Assembly: GCF_004078655.1 (NCBI RefSeq)
Contig: NZ_RZNC01000003.1
Coordinates: 372,001 to 436,000, forward strand
Direction of reading: 5' to 3'
Source of the DNA: Labedella populi
GTDB lineage: Bacteria; Actinomycetota; Actinomycetes; Actinomycetales; Microbacteriaceae
DNA length: 64,000 bases
Part shown: in pieces, positions 47,058-54,510 of the stretch
Layout: each line of letters starts with the position of its first letter
Position numbering within the stretch: the first letter of the stretch is position 1
The notes under the pieces: generated by a model
What the model saw: the letters and a program-made list of their open reading frames with translations, nothing else
What the model was told of the DNA's origin: nothing
Databases searched by the model: none
Program-made: the position numbers and the translations under genes

Positions 47058-47612
47058 TCAGTGGCTGTCGGCAGCCGGCCACGCCTCCGCGAGGGCGCGA
47101 CGGACGTCCCCGAGGAGTTGCGGCAGCGCCTTCGTCCGCGCGATGATCGGGAAGAAGTTCGCGTCTTGCGCCCAGCGCGGGACGATGTGCTGATGCAGGT
47201 GTCCCGCGATGCCCGCTCCTGCGACGGCACCCTGATTCATCCCGATGTTGAAGCCGTCGTTGTTCGAGACCGAGCGGACGACGCGCATCGCCGTCTGGGT
47301 GAGCGCCCCGATCTCGGCGACCTCCTCGGCCGTCGCGTCGTCGTAGAGGGGGATGTGACGGTACGGGCAGACGAGCAGGTGCCCCGAGTTGTACGGGAAG
47401 AGGTTCAGCAGCACGAAAGCGCGCGTTCCACGCGCGACGATGAGGGCCGTCTCATCGTCCTGCTGCGGGGCCCAGCAGAACGGGCACTCGTCGACGTGCG
47501 GCTGAGGACCACCCTCGATGTACGCCATCCGGTGGGGCGTCCACAGCCGCTGGAACTCGTCGGGGACACCGGCGAGGTGGGCGGCGGACTCGAGCGACGC
47601 GTCGTCGGTCAT
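47058..47612 (-). CDS. HIT family hydrolase/phosphorylase
   Basis: 184 residues with the histidine-triad signature [10 protein letters not shown] near residue 145 and a CPFCW/HVDEC pair near residues 40-46 that may bind zinc. Its link to thrS matches mycobacterial Rv2613c, reported as a diadenosine tetraphosphate phosphorylase; threonyl-tRNA synthetases are known to make Ap4A, so clearing of this by-product is plausible. The ATG overlaps the thrS stop as ATGA. Exact activity (phosphorylase or hydrolase) is inferred. Confidence 0.88.
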   Translation of the reverse strand: MTDDASLESAAHLAGVPDEFQRLWTPHRMAYIEGGPQPHVDECPFCWAPQQDDETALIVARGTRAFVLLNLFPYNSGHLLVCPYRHIPLYDDATAEEVAEIGALTQTAMRVVRSVSNNDGFNIGMNQGAVAGAGIAGHLHQHIVPRWAQDANFFPIIARTKALPQLLGDVRRALAEAWPAADSH

Positions 47613-49576
47613 TCGGCCCACGCCGTCAGGATCAGCTCCTTGTCCGAGATCGCGCGACCGATGCGTTCGATCGCCTCGTCGATGGGAACGCCGTTGAGCT
47701 GCGTGCCGTCGAGGAAGCGGAAGCTCACCGAGCCGCCGGCGACGTCCTGCTCCCCCGCGATGAGCTGGAGTGGGACCTTGCCGGTCGTGTGCGTACGGAT
47801 CTTCTTCTGCATGCGGTCGTCGCTGCGGTCGACACTCGCCCGCACGCCCGCCGTCCTGAGCCGAGCGACGACGTCCTCGAGGTACGGGGCGTACTCGTCG
47901 GCGACGGGGATCGCGACGACCTGCTCGGGAGCGAGCCAGAGCGGGAACGCACCCGCGTAGTGCTCGAGAAGGATGGCGAAGAACCGCTCGATCGACCCGA
48001 GCAGTGCGCGATGGATCATGACGGGCTGCTGTCGCGAGCCGTCCGCCGCCGCGTACTCCAGCTCGAACAGCTCGGGCTGGTTGAAGTCGAGCTGCACGGT
48101 GGAGAGCTGCCAGGTGCGGCCGATCGCGTCGCGCGCCTGCACCGAGATTTTGGGGCCGTAGAACGCGGCGCCGCCGGGATCCGGGACGAGTTCGAGCCCC
48201 GAGTCGACGGCGACCTGGCGAAGCGTCTCCGTCGCCTCCTCCCACATCTCGTCGGTCCCGACGAACTTCTCGGGGTCCTTCGTGGAGAGCTCGAGGTAGA
48301 AGTCGTTGAGGCCGTAGCCGCGCAGGGTCTCGAGCACGAACTCGAGCTGCCGGGCGAGCTCCTCCTTCACTTGGTCCGGCGCGACGTAGATGTGAGCGTC
48401 GTCCTGTGTGAGGCCACGCACGCGTGTGAGGCCCGAGAGCGTCCCGCTCTTCTCGTAGCGGTAGACGGTGCCGAACTCCGCAAGGCGCAGCGGCAGCTCG
48501 CGGTAGCTGCGCCCGCGTGCTCGGTAGATGAGGTTGTGCATGGGGCAGTTCATGGGCTTCAGGTAGTAGTCCTGGCCCTGTCGCGTGAGCTCGCCGTCCG
48601 CGTCGTACTCGGCGTCGAGGTGCATCGCCGGGAACATGCCCTCCTTGTACCAGTTCAGATGCTGACTGGTCTCGAAGAGGTGCCCCTTGGTGATGTGCGG
48701 CGTGTTCACGAGCTCGTAGTCGTTCGCGATGAGCCGCTCGCGCATGTAGTTCTCGATCTCGTTGCGGATGATGCCGCCGCGCGGGTGGAAGACCGCAAGG
48801 CCCGAGCCGATCTCCTCGGGGAAGCTGAAGAGGTCGAGTTCGCGACCGAGTTTGCGGTGGTCGCGCTTCGCAGCCTCCTCGAGTCTGGCCTGATAGGCGC
48901 GGAGCTCGTCCTTCGTCGGCCAGGCGGTTCCGTAGATCCGCTGGAGCTGCGGGTTCTTCTCCGACCCCCGCCAGTACGCCGCCGCGACGCGCATGAGCGC
49001 GAAGCCGTTCCCGATCATGCGGGTGCTCGGGAGGTGCGGACCGCGGCAGAGGTCCTTCCAGACCGTCTCCCCCGACTTCGGGTCGACGTTGTCGTAGATC
49101 GTGAGTTCGGCGCCACCGACCTCCACCGACTCCCCCGCGTCGCCGGCGTCGGAGCCGCCCTTGAGGCCGATGAGTTCGAGCTTGAACGGCTCGTCCGCGA
49201 GTTCGGCGCGCGCCTCGTCCTCCGTGACGACGCGGCGCACGAAGCGCTGCCCCTGCCGGATGATGCGGTCCATCTCCTTCTGCAGCGGCTTGAAGTCGTC
49301 GAGCGTGAACGGCTCGGCGACGTCGAAGTCGTAGTAGAAGCCGTCGGTGACGGGCGGTCCGATGCCGAGCTTCGCCTCGGGGTTGATGCGTTGCACCGCT
49401 TGCGCGAGCACGTGGGCGGCGGAGTGCCGGAGAATGCCGAGGCCGTCGGCGGAGTCGATCGTGACGGGCTCGACGACGTCGTCATCCGAGAGCGTCGTCG
49501 CCAGATCCTTCAGCTCGCCGTTGACGCGCATGGCGACAACGGATCGGTCGGTGAACCTGGCGAAACCGTCTGACAC
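47609..49576 (-). CDS. thrS: Threonyl-tRNA synthetase
   Basis: Charges tRNA-Thr. The 655-residue protein has a short TGS-like start, the editing domain ([23 protein letters not shown]), the class II core with zinc ligands in [10 protein letters not shown], and [13 protein letters not shown] as motif 3, then the anticodon domain. GTG at 49576 has AAGGA 6 nt upstream. A TAGAGT box about 40 bp upstream could be its -10. No T-box leader is visible in the 159-bp divergent gap. Confidence 0.97.
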   Translation of the reverse strand: MSDGFARFTDRSVVAMRVNGELKDLATTLSDDDVVEPVTIDSADGLGILRHSAAHVLAQAVQRINPEAKLGIGPPVTDGFYYDFDVAEPFTLDDFKPLQKEMDRIIRQGQRFVRRVVTEDEARAELADEPFKLELIGLKGGSDAGDAGESVEVGGAELTIYDNVDPKSGETVWKDLCRGPHLPSTRMIGNGFALMRVAAAYWRGSEKNPQLQRIYGTAWPTKDELRAYQARLEEAAKRDHRKLGRELDLFSFPEEIGSGLAVFHPRGGIIRNEIENYMRERLIANDYELVNTPHITKGHLFETSQHLNWYKEGMFPAMHLDAEYDADGELTRQGQDYYLKPMNCPMHNLIYRARGRSYRELPLRLAEFGTVYRYEKSGTLSGLTRVRGLTQDDAHIYVAPDQVKEELARQLEFVLETLRGYGLNDFYLELSTKDPEKFVGTDEMWEEATETLRQVAVDSGLELVPDPGGAAFYGPKISVQARDAIGRTWQLSTVQLDFNQPELFELEYAAADGSRQQPVMIHRALLGSIERFFAILLEHYAGAFPLWLAPEQVVAIPVADEYAPYLEDVVARLRTAGVRASVDRSDDRMQKKIRTHTTGKVPLQLIAGEQDVAGGSVSFRFLDGTQLNGVPIDEAIERIGRAISDKELILTAWAE

Positions 49577-49735
49577 AGCTGTTCCTTCGAGTCGATTGCG
49601 TGGGAATTCACTCTATCGCCGTGGAGCGCGGCGCTCGTCCGGCTCGATACGACGCGGAGGGTGCGGAATGCAAGCTGTTGGCGACGTCGACCCGCAGACG
49701 TGATCGTGGATGTCCGACCAACGAAGGAGGAGCTC

Positions 49736-50074
49736 ATGACCGACTCACCTGAGCGACGAGAACTCGCACTCCCGGATTTCGACCACATCCCCGTCGGGAT
49801 GCTGCCGTCCCGCATCGCCTCGCTCACGGAGACGGAACTGTCCGCCGTGCTCGCGTACGAGCGGGAGCACGGCGACAGGCTTCCCGTCGTCCAAGTGCTC
49901 GAGCACCGTCTCGAGGCACTCCGGAACGGTGCGGAGCCGAGCGGGAGCCTGCCGTCGGATCTCCCCGAGGTGCAGCAGGGCTCGACGGGCTCGCCCGTCT
50001 CCCCCGCCACGTCCGGCCCGCCGATCAACCCGCCGTCGCAAGGCGACCCGACCAACCCCGCTCAGCCGCGCTGA
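49736..50074 (+). CDS. Small actinobacterial protein with LPDFDHxP motif (DUF8129-like)
   Basis: 112 residues. The first 70 match a pattern common in actinobacteria, ALPDFDHIPVGMLPSRIASL followed by ELSAVLAYEREHGDRLPVV and a leucine-rich HRLEAL, two short helices sometimes annotated as lipid-droplet-associated or DUF8129. The last 45 residues are low complexity (Gly, Pro, Ser, Thr) and probably disordered. Start ATG has AAGGAGG 5 nt upstream. It is divergent from thrS and followed by a very strong terminator. Function unknown. Confidence 0.78.
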   Translation: MTDSPERRELALPDFDHIPVGMLPSRIASLTETELSAVLAYEREHGDRLPVVQVLEHRLEALRNGAEPSGSLPSDLPEVQQGSTGSPVSPATSGPPINPPSQGDPTNPAQPR

Positions 50075-50087
50075 GCATCTACGGGAA

Positions 50088-50124
50088 CGACGAAGGCCCC
50101 CGGGATTCCCGGGGGCCTTCGTCG
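50088..50124. terminator. Bidirectional hairpin terminator
   Basis: Perfect 17-bp stem (CGACGAAGGCCCCCGGG / its complement) with a 3-nt ATT loop. It lies 13 bp past the end of the small plus-strand gene and 18 bp past the 3' end of the minus-strand tRNA-Val, so it can serve both. Confidence 0.8.
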
Positions 50125-50141
50125 GTGGTCTGAGACCGTGG

Positions 50142-50213
50142 TGGGCGATACTGGGATCGAACCAGTGACCTCTTCCGTGTCAGGGAAGCGCGCTACCGCT
50201 GCGCCAATCGCCC
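50142..50213 (-). tRNA. tRNA-Val (GAC)
   Basis: Cloverleaf on the minus strand: acceptor GGGCGAT/ATCGCCC, D-loop GCGCAGCGGTAGCGC, anticodon stem CTTCC/GGAAG with loop CTGACAC (anticodon GAC), T-arm GGTTCGATCC, discriminator A. The next three bases on the minus strand read CCA, so the 3' CCA is genome-encoded. Third gene of a Gly-Cys-Val operon. Confidence 0.95.
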
Positions 50214-50269
50214 ATGTTGATTCAGTTGTATGCATGGCTCAGGAAATGAGATCTTGGTCCTGATAGTTG

Positions 50270-50340
50270 AGGTGGCGACGGGATTCGAACCCGTGTGGAC
50301 GGCTTTGCAGGCCGCTGCCTCGCCTCTCGGCCACGCCACC
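50270..50340 (-). tRNA. tRNA-Cys (GCA)
   Basis: Acceptor GGTGGCG/CGCCACC, anticodon loop CTGCAAA (GCA), T-arm GGGTTCGAATCCC, discriminator T (U73, the Cys identity base). No encoded CCA. Lies between tRNA-Gly and tRNA-Val. Confidence 0.95.
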
Positions 50341-50392
50341 GCGTGTGGTTGCCCACATGCCGTAGCCGACCGAAGCCGACCACCAACACTCG

Positions 50393-50464
50393 AGCGGATG
50401 ACGAGATTCGAACTCGCGACCCTCACCTTGGCAAGGTGATGCGCTACCACTGCGCCACATCCGC
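50393..50464 (-). tRNA. tRNA-Gly (GCC)
   Basis: Acceptor GCGGATG/CATCCGC, D-loop GCGCAGTGGTAGCGC, anticodon stem TCACC/GGTGA with loop TTGCCAA (GCC), T-arm GAGTTCGAATCTC, discriminator T. No encoded CCA. First gene of the operon, about 30 bp downstream of a promoter. Confidence 0.95.
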
Positions 50465-50493
50465 ATTTCGCTCCCGTTTCCGGGTGCCTAGGA

Positions 50494-50523
50494 ACTCTAA
50501 CCGAAACACAACCGCAAGTCCAA
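50494..50523 (-). promoter_or_regulatory. Promoter of the Gly-Cys-Val tRNA operon
   Basis: TTGGAC (50523-50518), 18-bp spacer, TAGAGT (50499-50494) on the minus strand, ending 30 bp before the tRNA-Gly 5' end. Good match to housekeeping promoters. Confidence 0.55.
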
Positions 50524-50592
50524 ACCGAGACACGCCGCCCCGTCATTCCGGGCCTCGCGCGCCTCCCCGGCACCCGCACCCGCTCGGGCGGC

Positions 50593-50652
50593 TGCGTACG
50601 CAACGGACACCCGCGCCGGAAATGTCACCCGCGGATGTCCGTTGCGTACGCA
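50593..50652. repeat. Long inverted repeat between the tRNA loci
   Basis: Arms 50593-50615 and 50630-50652: the outer 17 bp (TGCGTACGCAACGGACA and its complement) are perfect and the next 6 bp have one mismatch; loop 14 bp. Each arm also contains the self-palindrome TGCGTACGCA. It lies in the 292-bp gap between the tRNA-Gly promoter and the facing tRNA-Val, which otherwise holds no gene. Could be a REP-like element or an operator pair. Confidence 0.7.
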
Positions 50653-50717
50653 ATCGACGTCAGCGTCGGGAATCCGGACGACCGGGGCTCGGTTCGCGCG
50701 AGCCCCGTGGCTTCCGT

Positions 50718-50723
50718 TAGGAT
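50718..50723 (+). promoter_or_regulatory. Candidate -10 box for tRNA-Val(CAC)
   Basis: TAGGAT, 33 bp before the tRNA 5' end. No clear -35 box. Confidence 0.4.
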
Positions 50724-50756
50724 CGTGTACCGCGGCGACCGTCAGGGAAGCCGCAT

Positions 50757-50829
50757 GGGCGATTGGCGCAGTTGGTAGCGCGCTTCCTTCACACGGAAGA
50801 GGTCATCGGTTCGAGTCCGGTATCGCCCA
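50757..50829 (+). tRNA. tRNA-Val (CAC)
   Basis: Acceptor GGGCGAT/ATCGCCC, D-loop GCGCAGTTGGTAGCGC, anticodon stem CTTCC/GGAAG with loop TTCACAC (CAC), T-arm CGGTTCGAGTCCG, discriminator A. It is a close paralogue of the tRNA-Val(GAC) 540 bp away on the other strand. No CCA is encoded. Confidence 0.95.
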
Positions 50830-50973
50830 CACGTCCTTCGACCACCACGGCGTTCCCGACCCGGTGGCCGCGTCGCATTCCCCGCCGGTTACCCGATAAT
50901 CGCCCTGTTCGCGCCCGTGATGGCATACGGTCACGACTACAGGGTCACCCCGGCTCTCGACGGAGGCAGGACC

Positions 50974-51114
50974 ATGGCGGAGAAGTCATCACGCAAGGCG
51001 GTCGCGAAGACGGCCGTTCGATCGCTCAAAGAGAAGCGACTCGACAAGAAGAACAAGAAGGACTCGAACTCCGGAGGCGGAGACATCGTGTCGAACGTGG
51101 GCAAGAAGCACTGA
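50974..51114 (+). CDS. Very small lysine-rich protein
   Basis: 46 residues, MAEKSSRKAVAKTAVRSLK at the start, then KEKRLDKKNKKD and a Gly/Ser tail ending NVGKKH. Strongly basic, without a membrane helix; likely binds nucleic acid or ribosomes. Similar short basic proteins occur in Microbacteriaceae without assigned role. GGAGGCAGG lies just upstream of the ATG, and a terminator follows 36 bp after the stop, which supports a real gene. Confidence 0.68.
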   Translation: MAEKSSRKAVAKTAVRSLKEKRLDKKNKKDSNSGGGDIVSNVGKKH

Positions 51115-51150
51115 TCGCGGTTCCGGCGTCGTCGCCGGACGCGTGGTGAC

Positions 51151-51180
51151 GAACGGCCGCTCCTCCGGGAGCGGCCGTTC
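51151..51180. terminator. Bidirectional hairpin terminator
   Basis: Perfect 13-bp stem (GAACGGCCGCTCC / GGAGCGGCCGTTC) with a 4-nt TCCG loop, between the convergent ends of the small basic gene and the PemK-like gene. Confidence 0.78.
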
Positions 51181-51194
51181 GTCTGTCTGAGGGG

Positions 51195-51716
51195 TCAGCC
51201 GACGGTCCAGCCGTACCGGGATACGAGCGCGGCGGCGACACGTCGGTAGGCCTTCTCCGGAAGGAACGATGCCTCGCGCCGCACGCTGCCGGCGTGCACG
51301 CGGAACACGCGGTCGAGCCGCGCCCAGCTCTCGCGGTGCTGCCCGTCCCAGTCTCCCGATCCCACGGTGAGATGGTCACGATCACCGGTGCGATCCTTCG
51401 ACGTGAGCTGGACGGCCAGCGCGAAGCCGTCGAGGCCGGCGGCGACGATCAGCACCGGCCGATCCTTGCCTCGCCCGTCGTTCTCCTCGTACGGCACCCA
51501 CGTCCAGACGATCTCGCCCGGGTCCGGCACGCCGTCGGCTGACGGAGTGTACTCGAGCAGCACACGGCCGAGTGATCGAGCGTCGACCTCTTCCGTCGGG
51601 ACCGCGCCCACGACCTTCAGCCGAGGCGGCAGCCCGTTCTTCAGCCGGGCGCGGGCTCGGGCTTTCGGTCGGAGGGCCCCGAAGAGCGCGGTCAGGAAGC
51701 CGGAGGAACGAGCCAT
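51195..51716 (-). CDS. PemK/MazF-like protein, orphan
   Basis: 173 residues. The C-terminal 120 match the PemK/MazF fold: EIVWTWVPYEEN, GRGKDRPVLIVAAGLDGFALA and VQLTSKD, then HRESWARLDRVFRV. MazF toxins are mRNA interferases, but this protein has an extra 45-residue basic N-terminus (LRPKARARARLKNG) and no antitoxin gene beside it: neighbours are a tRNA locus and zapE. It may be a domesticated or non-toxic family member, as commonly annotated in Microbacteriaceae. Confidence 0.72.
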   Translation of the reverse strand: MARSSGFLTALFGALRPKARARARLKNGLPPRLKVVGAVPTEEVDARSLGRVLLEYTPSADGVPDPGEIVWTWVPYEENDGRGKDRPVLIVAAGLDGFALAVQLTSKDRTGDRDHLTVGSGDWDGQHRESWARLDRVFRVHAGSVRREASFLPEKAYRRVAAALVSRYGWTVG

Positions 51717-51771
51717 CCCGGAAGACTATCGGCGCGGTTCGCTCGAGCGCGGCGCGCTGTGTACGGCTGAG

Positions 51772-51795
51772 GAGTGCCCCGTTGCCCGGGCACTC
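51772..51795 (-). terminator. Hairpin in the zapE-PemK gap
   Basis: 8-bp stem GAGTGCCC / GGGCACTC with an 8-nt loop, 112 bp beyond the zapE stop on the minus strand. Possible terminator; no U-run. Confidence 0.35.
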
Positions 51796-51832
51796 GCGCG
51801 ATCGCGACAGATCGGGCCGACCGCGACAACGA

Positions 51833-51876
51833 CCGCTGTAGCGGTGAGCCACGGCTGTAGCGCTTACCGCCAGCGG
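51833..51876. repeat. Imperfect inverted repeat downstream of zapE
   Basis: Arms CCGCTG-ta-GCGGTGAGC (51833-51849) and GCTTACCGCCAGCGG (51862-51876) can pair over 14-15 bp with a TA bulge and one wobble. GCTGTAGCG also occurs twice directly. Could form the zapE terminator. Confidence 0.4.
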
Positions 51877-51906
51877 ACCATCGAGCGCGCCGGGCGAGGC
51901 GGCCGG

Positions 51907-52944
51907 TCAGTCGGCGGACGTGAGCGCCATCATGCGCGACATCGACCGCAAGTACTTCTTTCGGTAGCCGCCCGACAGCATGTCGCCGCCGAAGACCTCG
52001 TCGAGCGGGACGCCGCTCGCGATGAGCGGGATCTGCGCGTCGTAGACACGGTCGATGAACGCGACGAGACGCAGTGCCTCCGTCTGAGACTCGAGCACGT
52101 GCACACCGGACAGCGCGATGCGGTCGATGCCCTCGACGAGGCCGATGTAGCGCGAGGGATGCACGCTCGCGAGGTGGCCGATGAGTCCGTCGAACGAGTC
52201 GTCGCTCACGGTCTCCCCCGCCTCGACCGCGACACGGATGCGCTCCTCGTAGGCGGAACCGTCCGTGACGACCGCGTTGCCCTCGAGCGACCGACGGCGG
52301 TAGTCCGTCCCGTCGATGCGCAGGATGTCAAAATTACCCGAGAGCGCGTGGATCTCGCGCAGGAAGTCCGCGGCCGCGAATCGCCCCTCTCCGAGTGCGT
52401 TCGGCGGCGTGTTCGACGTCGCTGCGAGCCGCGTGCCCGTCGAGACGAGTTCCGTGAGCAAGCGCGTCATCATCATCGTGTCGCCCGGATCGTCGAGTTC
52501 GAACTCGTCGATGCAGAGCAGGGTCGATCCCGTGAGCAACGACACCGTGTTCGCGTACCCCAGGGCGCCGACGAGGGCCGTGTACTCGATGAAGGTGCCG
52601 AAGTACTTCCGCGGCCCGGGCGCCGCATGCCAGAGCGCCGCGAGGAGGTGTGTCTTGCCGACGCCGAAGCCGCCGTCGAGGTAAAGACCGGGCCGCGTGT
52701 CCGGGACCTTCTTCTTCCGCGAGAACAACCCGCCCGACCGGGCGGGAGCCGACCATGACCCGGCGAAGGCACGGAGCCGCGAGACCGCCTCCTCTTGCGA
52801 GGGGAATTCGGGATCCGGACGGTAGTTGTCGAACGACGCGGTGGAGAATTGCCGCGGCGGCGCGAGCCCCTCCGCGAGTTCGGTTCCGCTGAACTGCGGC
52901 GAGCGCGCCGCGAGGCTCACGGTGGACGTCGAGGATGAGGCCAT
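51907..52944 (-). CDS. zapE: Cell division ATPase ZapE (AFG1 family)
   Basis: P-loop ATPase of 345 residues with YLDGGFGVGKTHLLAAL (Walker A, near residue 90), LLCIDEFELDDPGDTM (Walker B), and SNTPPNALGEGRFAAADF. In E. coli ZapE binds FtsZ at the division site; in mitochondria AFG1 relates to protein quality control. The role in actinobacteria is inferred. Start ATG at 52944; the sequence upstream is a 171-bp divergent gap with sseA that shows no clear promoter by eye. Confidence 0.9.
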   Translation of the reverse strand: MASSSTSTVSLAARSPQFSGTELAEGLAPPRQFSTASFDNYRPDPEFPSQEEAVSRLRAFAGSWSAPARSGGLFSRKKKVPDTRPGLYLDGGFGVGKTHLLAALWHAAPGPRKYFGTFIEYTALVGALGYANTVSLLTGSTLLCIDEFELDDPGDTMMMTRLLTELVSTGTRLAATSNTPPNALGEGRFAAADFLREIHALSGNFDILRIDGTDYRRRSLEGNAVVTDGSAYEERIRVAVEAGETVSDDSFDGLIGHLASVHPSRYIGLVEGIDRIALSGVHVLESQTEALRLVAFIDRVYDAQIPLIASGVPLDEVFGGDMLSGGYRKKYLRSMSRMMALTSAD

Positions 52945-53115
52945 GGGGATTCGCTCAGAACCTTCGGTGGGGGATCGTGTGTCGAAGTCTTACAGCCACG
53001 GTGACACGCCCGACGGACGTTCCGTAGATTCGCTCGTGGCCCGTCACCCAGCCTATCCGTCGGCGTCGGCGGGTAACGTCGGGATCGACCTGTACCGATC
53101 GTGAGGAGACCAGCG

Positions 53116-54018
53116 ATGCCCGTGGAGATCGACGACTCGAATGAGAAGTTCGCCGCCTACGCCCACCCCGAACGACTCGTGACGACGGCCTGGCTCGAGG
53201 ACCACGTGGGGTCCGATGGCCTCGTCGTGGTGGAGTCCGACGAAGACGTCCTCCTCTACGAGGTCGGACACATCCCCGGCGCGGTGAAGGTCGACTGGCA
53301 CACGGAGCTCAACGATCCTGTCCAGCGCGACTACATCGACGGTGCGGCCTTCGCCCGCCTCATGGCGCGGAAGGGAATCGAGCGCACGGACACGGTCGTC
53401 ATCTACGGGGACAAGAACAACTGGTGGGCCGCCTACGCCCTCTGGGTGTTCACGCTCTTCGGGCACGAGGATGTGCGTCTCCTCGACGGCGGCCGGGACG
53501 CCTGGTTCGCCGAGGGCCGACCGGTGACGACCGAGAAGCCCGAGCCCCGCCGCACGAGTTACCCGGTCGTCGAGCGCGACGACACGGCCATCCGCGCCTT
53601 CAAGGACGACGTGCTCGTGCACCTCGGCAACCCGCTCATCGACGTCCGTTCGCCCGAGGAGTACTCCGGTGAACGCACGACGGCCCCCGCGTACCCGGAG
53701 GAGGGAGCCCTCCGCGCCGGTCACATCCCCAGCGCGCGCAACGTGCCGTGGGGCATGGCCGTCGCCGAGGACGGCACATTCAAACCCGTCGTGGATCTCG
53801 AGGGCGTCTACCGCGAGGGCGCCGGGCTGAGCGACGGCGACGACATCGTCGCCTACTGCCGCATCGGCGAGCGATCGAGCCACACGTGGTTTGTGCTCAC
53901 CCACCTCCTGGGATTCGAGAACGTCCGAAACTACGACGGGTCGTGGACCGAATGGGGCAGCGCGGTTCGCGTCCCCATCGCCACGGGCGATCAGCCGGGA
54001 GACATCCCCTCCGCCTGA
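53116..54018 (+). CDS. sseA: Thiosulfate/3-mercaptopyruvate sulfurtransferase
   Basis: Two rhodanese domains in 300 residues. The C-terminal one carries the active-site loop [13 protein letters not shown] with Cys248; the N-terminal one has [10 protein letters not shown] without Cys and is structural. ATG at 53116 has AGGAGA 7 nt upstream. It is paired with sufE 39 bp downstream, a constant actinobacterial link that suggests sulfur transfer from SseA persulfide to SufE or regulation of sulfur supply. Substrate (thiosulfate or mercaptopyruvate) is not readable. Confidence 0.93.
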   Translation: MPVEIDDSNEKFAAYAHPERLVTTAWLEDHVGSDGLVVVESDEDVLLYEVGHIPGAVKVDWHTELNDPVQRDYIDGAAFARLMARKGIERTDTVVIYGDKNNWWAAYALWVFTLFGHEDVRLLDGGRDAWFAEGRPVTTEKPEPRRTSYPVVERDDTAIRAFKDDVLVHLGNPLIDVRSPEEYSGERTTAPAYPEEGALRAGHIPSARNVPWGMAVAEDGTFKPVVDLEGVYREGAGLSDGDDIVAYCRIGERSSHTWFVLTHLLGFENVRNYDGSWTEWGSAVRVPIATGDQPGDIPSA

Positions 54019-54044
54019 TCGGGCCACCTCGCTCGTGCGGGAGG

Positions 54045-54050
54045 GATAAT
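54045..54050 (+). promoter_or_regulatory. -10-like box before sufE
   Basis: GATAAT ends 7 nt before the sufE GTG. With no ribosome site present, a leaderless internal transcript is possible; the -35 region is poor. Confidence 0.3.
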
Positions 54051-54057
54051 CGATCGG

Positions 54058-54492
54058 GTGACCGATCAGACCCTTCCCCCCGTCCTCGCGGAGATCAGCG
54101 AGGAGTTCCTCGCCCTCGGCGAGCAGGACCGGCTCCAGTTGCTGCTCGAGTTCTCCCGCGAGTTGCCGGCGCTCCCAGCCCGGCTCGAGGAGCACCCGGA
54201 ACTCCTCGAACGTGTCGCGGAGTGCCAGTCCCCCGTGTTCATCGTGGCGGAGGTCGAGGACGGAGCCGTACACCTTCACGCCACGGCGCCCGAACAGGCC
54301 CCGACCACCCGTGGCTTCGCGAGCATCCTCGTGCAGGGCCTCGACGGGCTCACTCCGGAGCAGGTGCTCGAGACGCCGAACGACGTGGCCCACCGGCTCG
54401 GTCTGGCTCGAGCGATCTCACCGCTGCGGCTCGCGGGAATGTCGGGGATGCTCGCGCGCATCAAGAGGCAGGTCGCGGCCCGCACGAGCTGA
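54058..54492 (+). CDS. sufE: SufE family sulfur acceptor
   Basis: Accepts sulfur from a cysteine desulfurase or sulfurtransferase for Fe-S cluster assembly. The 144-residue protein has LLLEFSRELPALP and the acceptor Cys56 in VAECQSPVFIVAEVEDG. GTG start lacks a ribosome site; a GATAAT box ends 7 nt before it. It directly follows sseA in the same strand. SufS and SufBCD are not in the window. Confidence 0.93.
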   Translation: MTDQTLPPVLAEISEEFLALGEQDRLQLLLEFSRELPALPARLEEHPELLERVAECQSPVFIVAEVEDGAVHLHATAPEQAPTTRGFASILVQGLDGLTPEQVLETPNDVAHRLGLARAISPLRLAGMSGMLARIKRQVAARTS

Positions 54493-54510
54493 GCCGCGTC
54501 GCCAGGCACG

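Noticed and set aside
49577-49735. T-box riboswitch upstream of thrS
   Set aside because: The divergent gap is only 159 bp and lacks the T-box core sequence and an antiterminator/terminator pair.
50757-50829. tRNA-Val as an integration site for a genomic island
   Set aside because: No partial tRNA duplication, integrase or shift in composition follows the gene.
36146-51716. The AbiEi-like and PemK-like genes as one toxin-antitoxin or defence system
   Set aside because: They are about 15 kb apart, separated by relA, sec, ruv, pdx and thrS genes, and belong to different toxin-antitoxin types.
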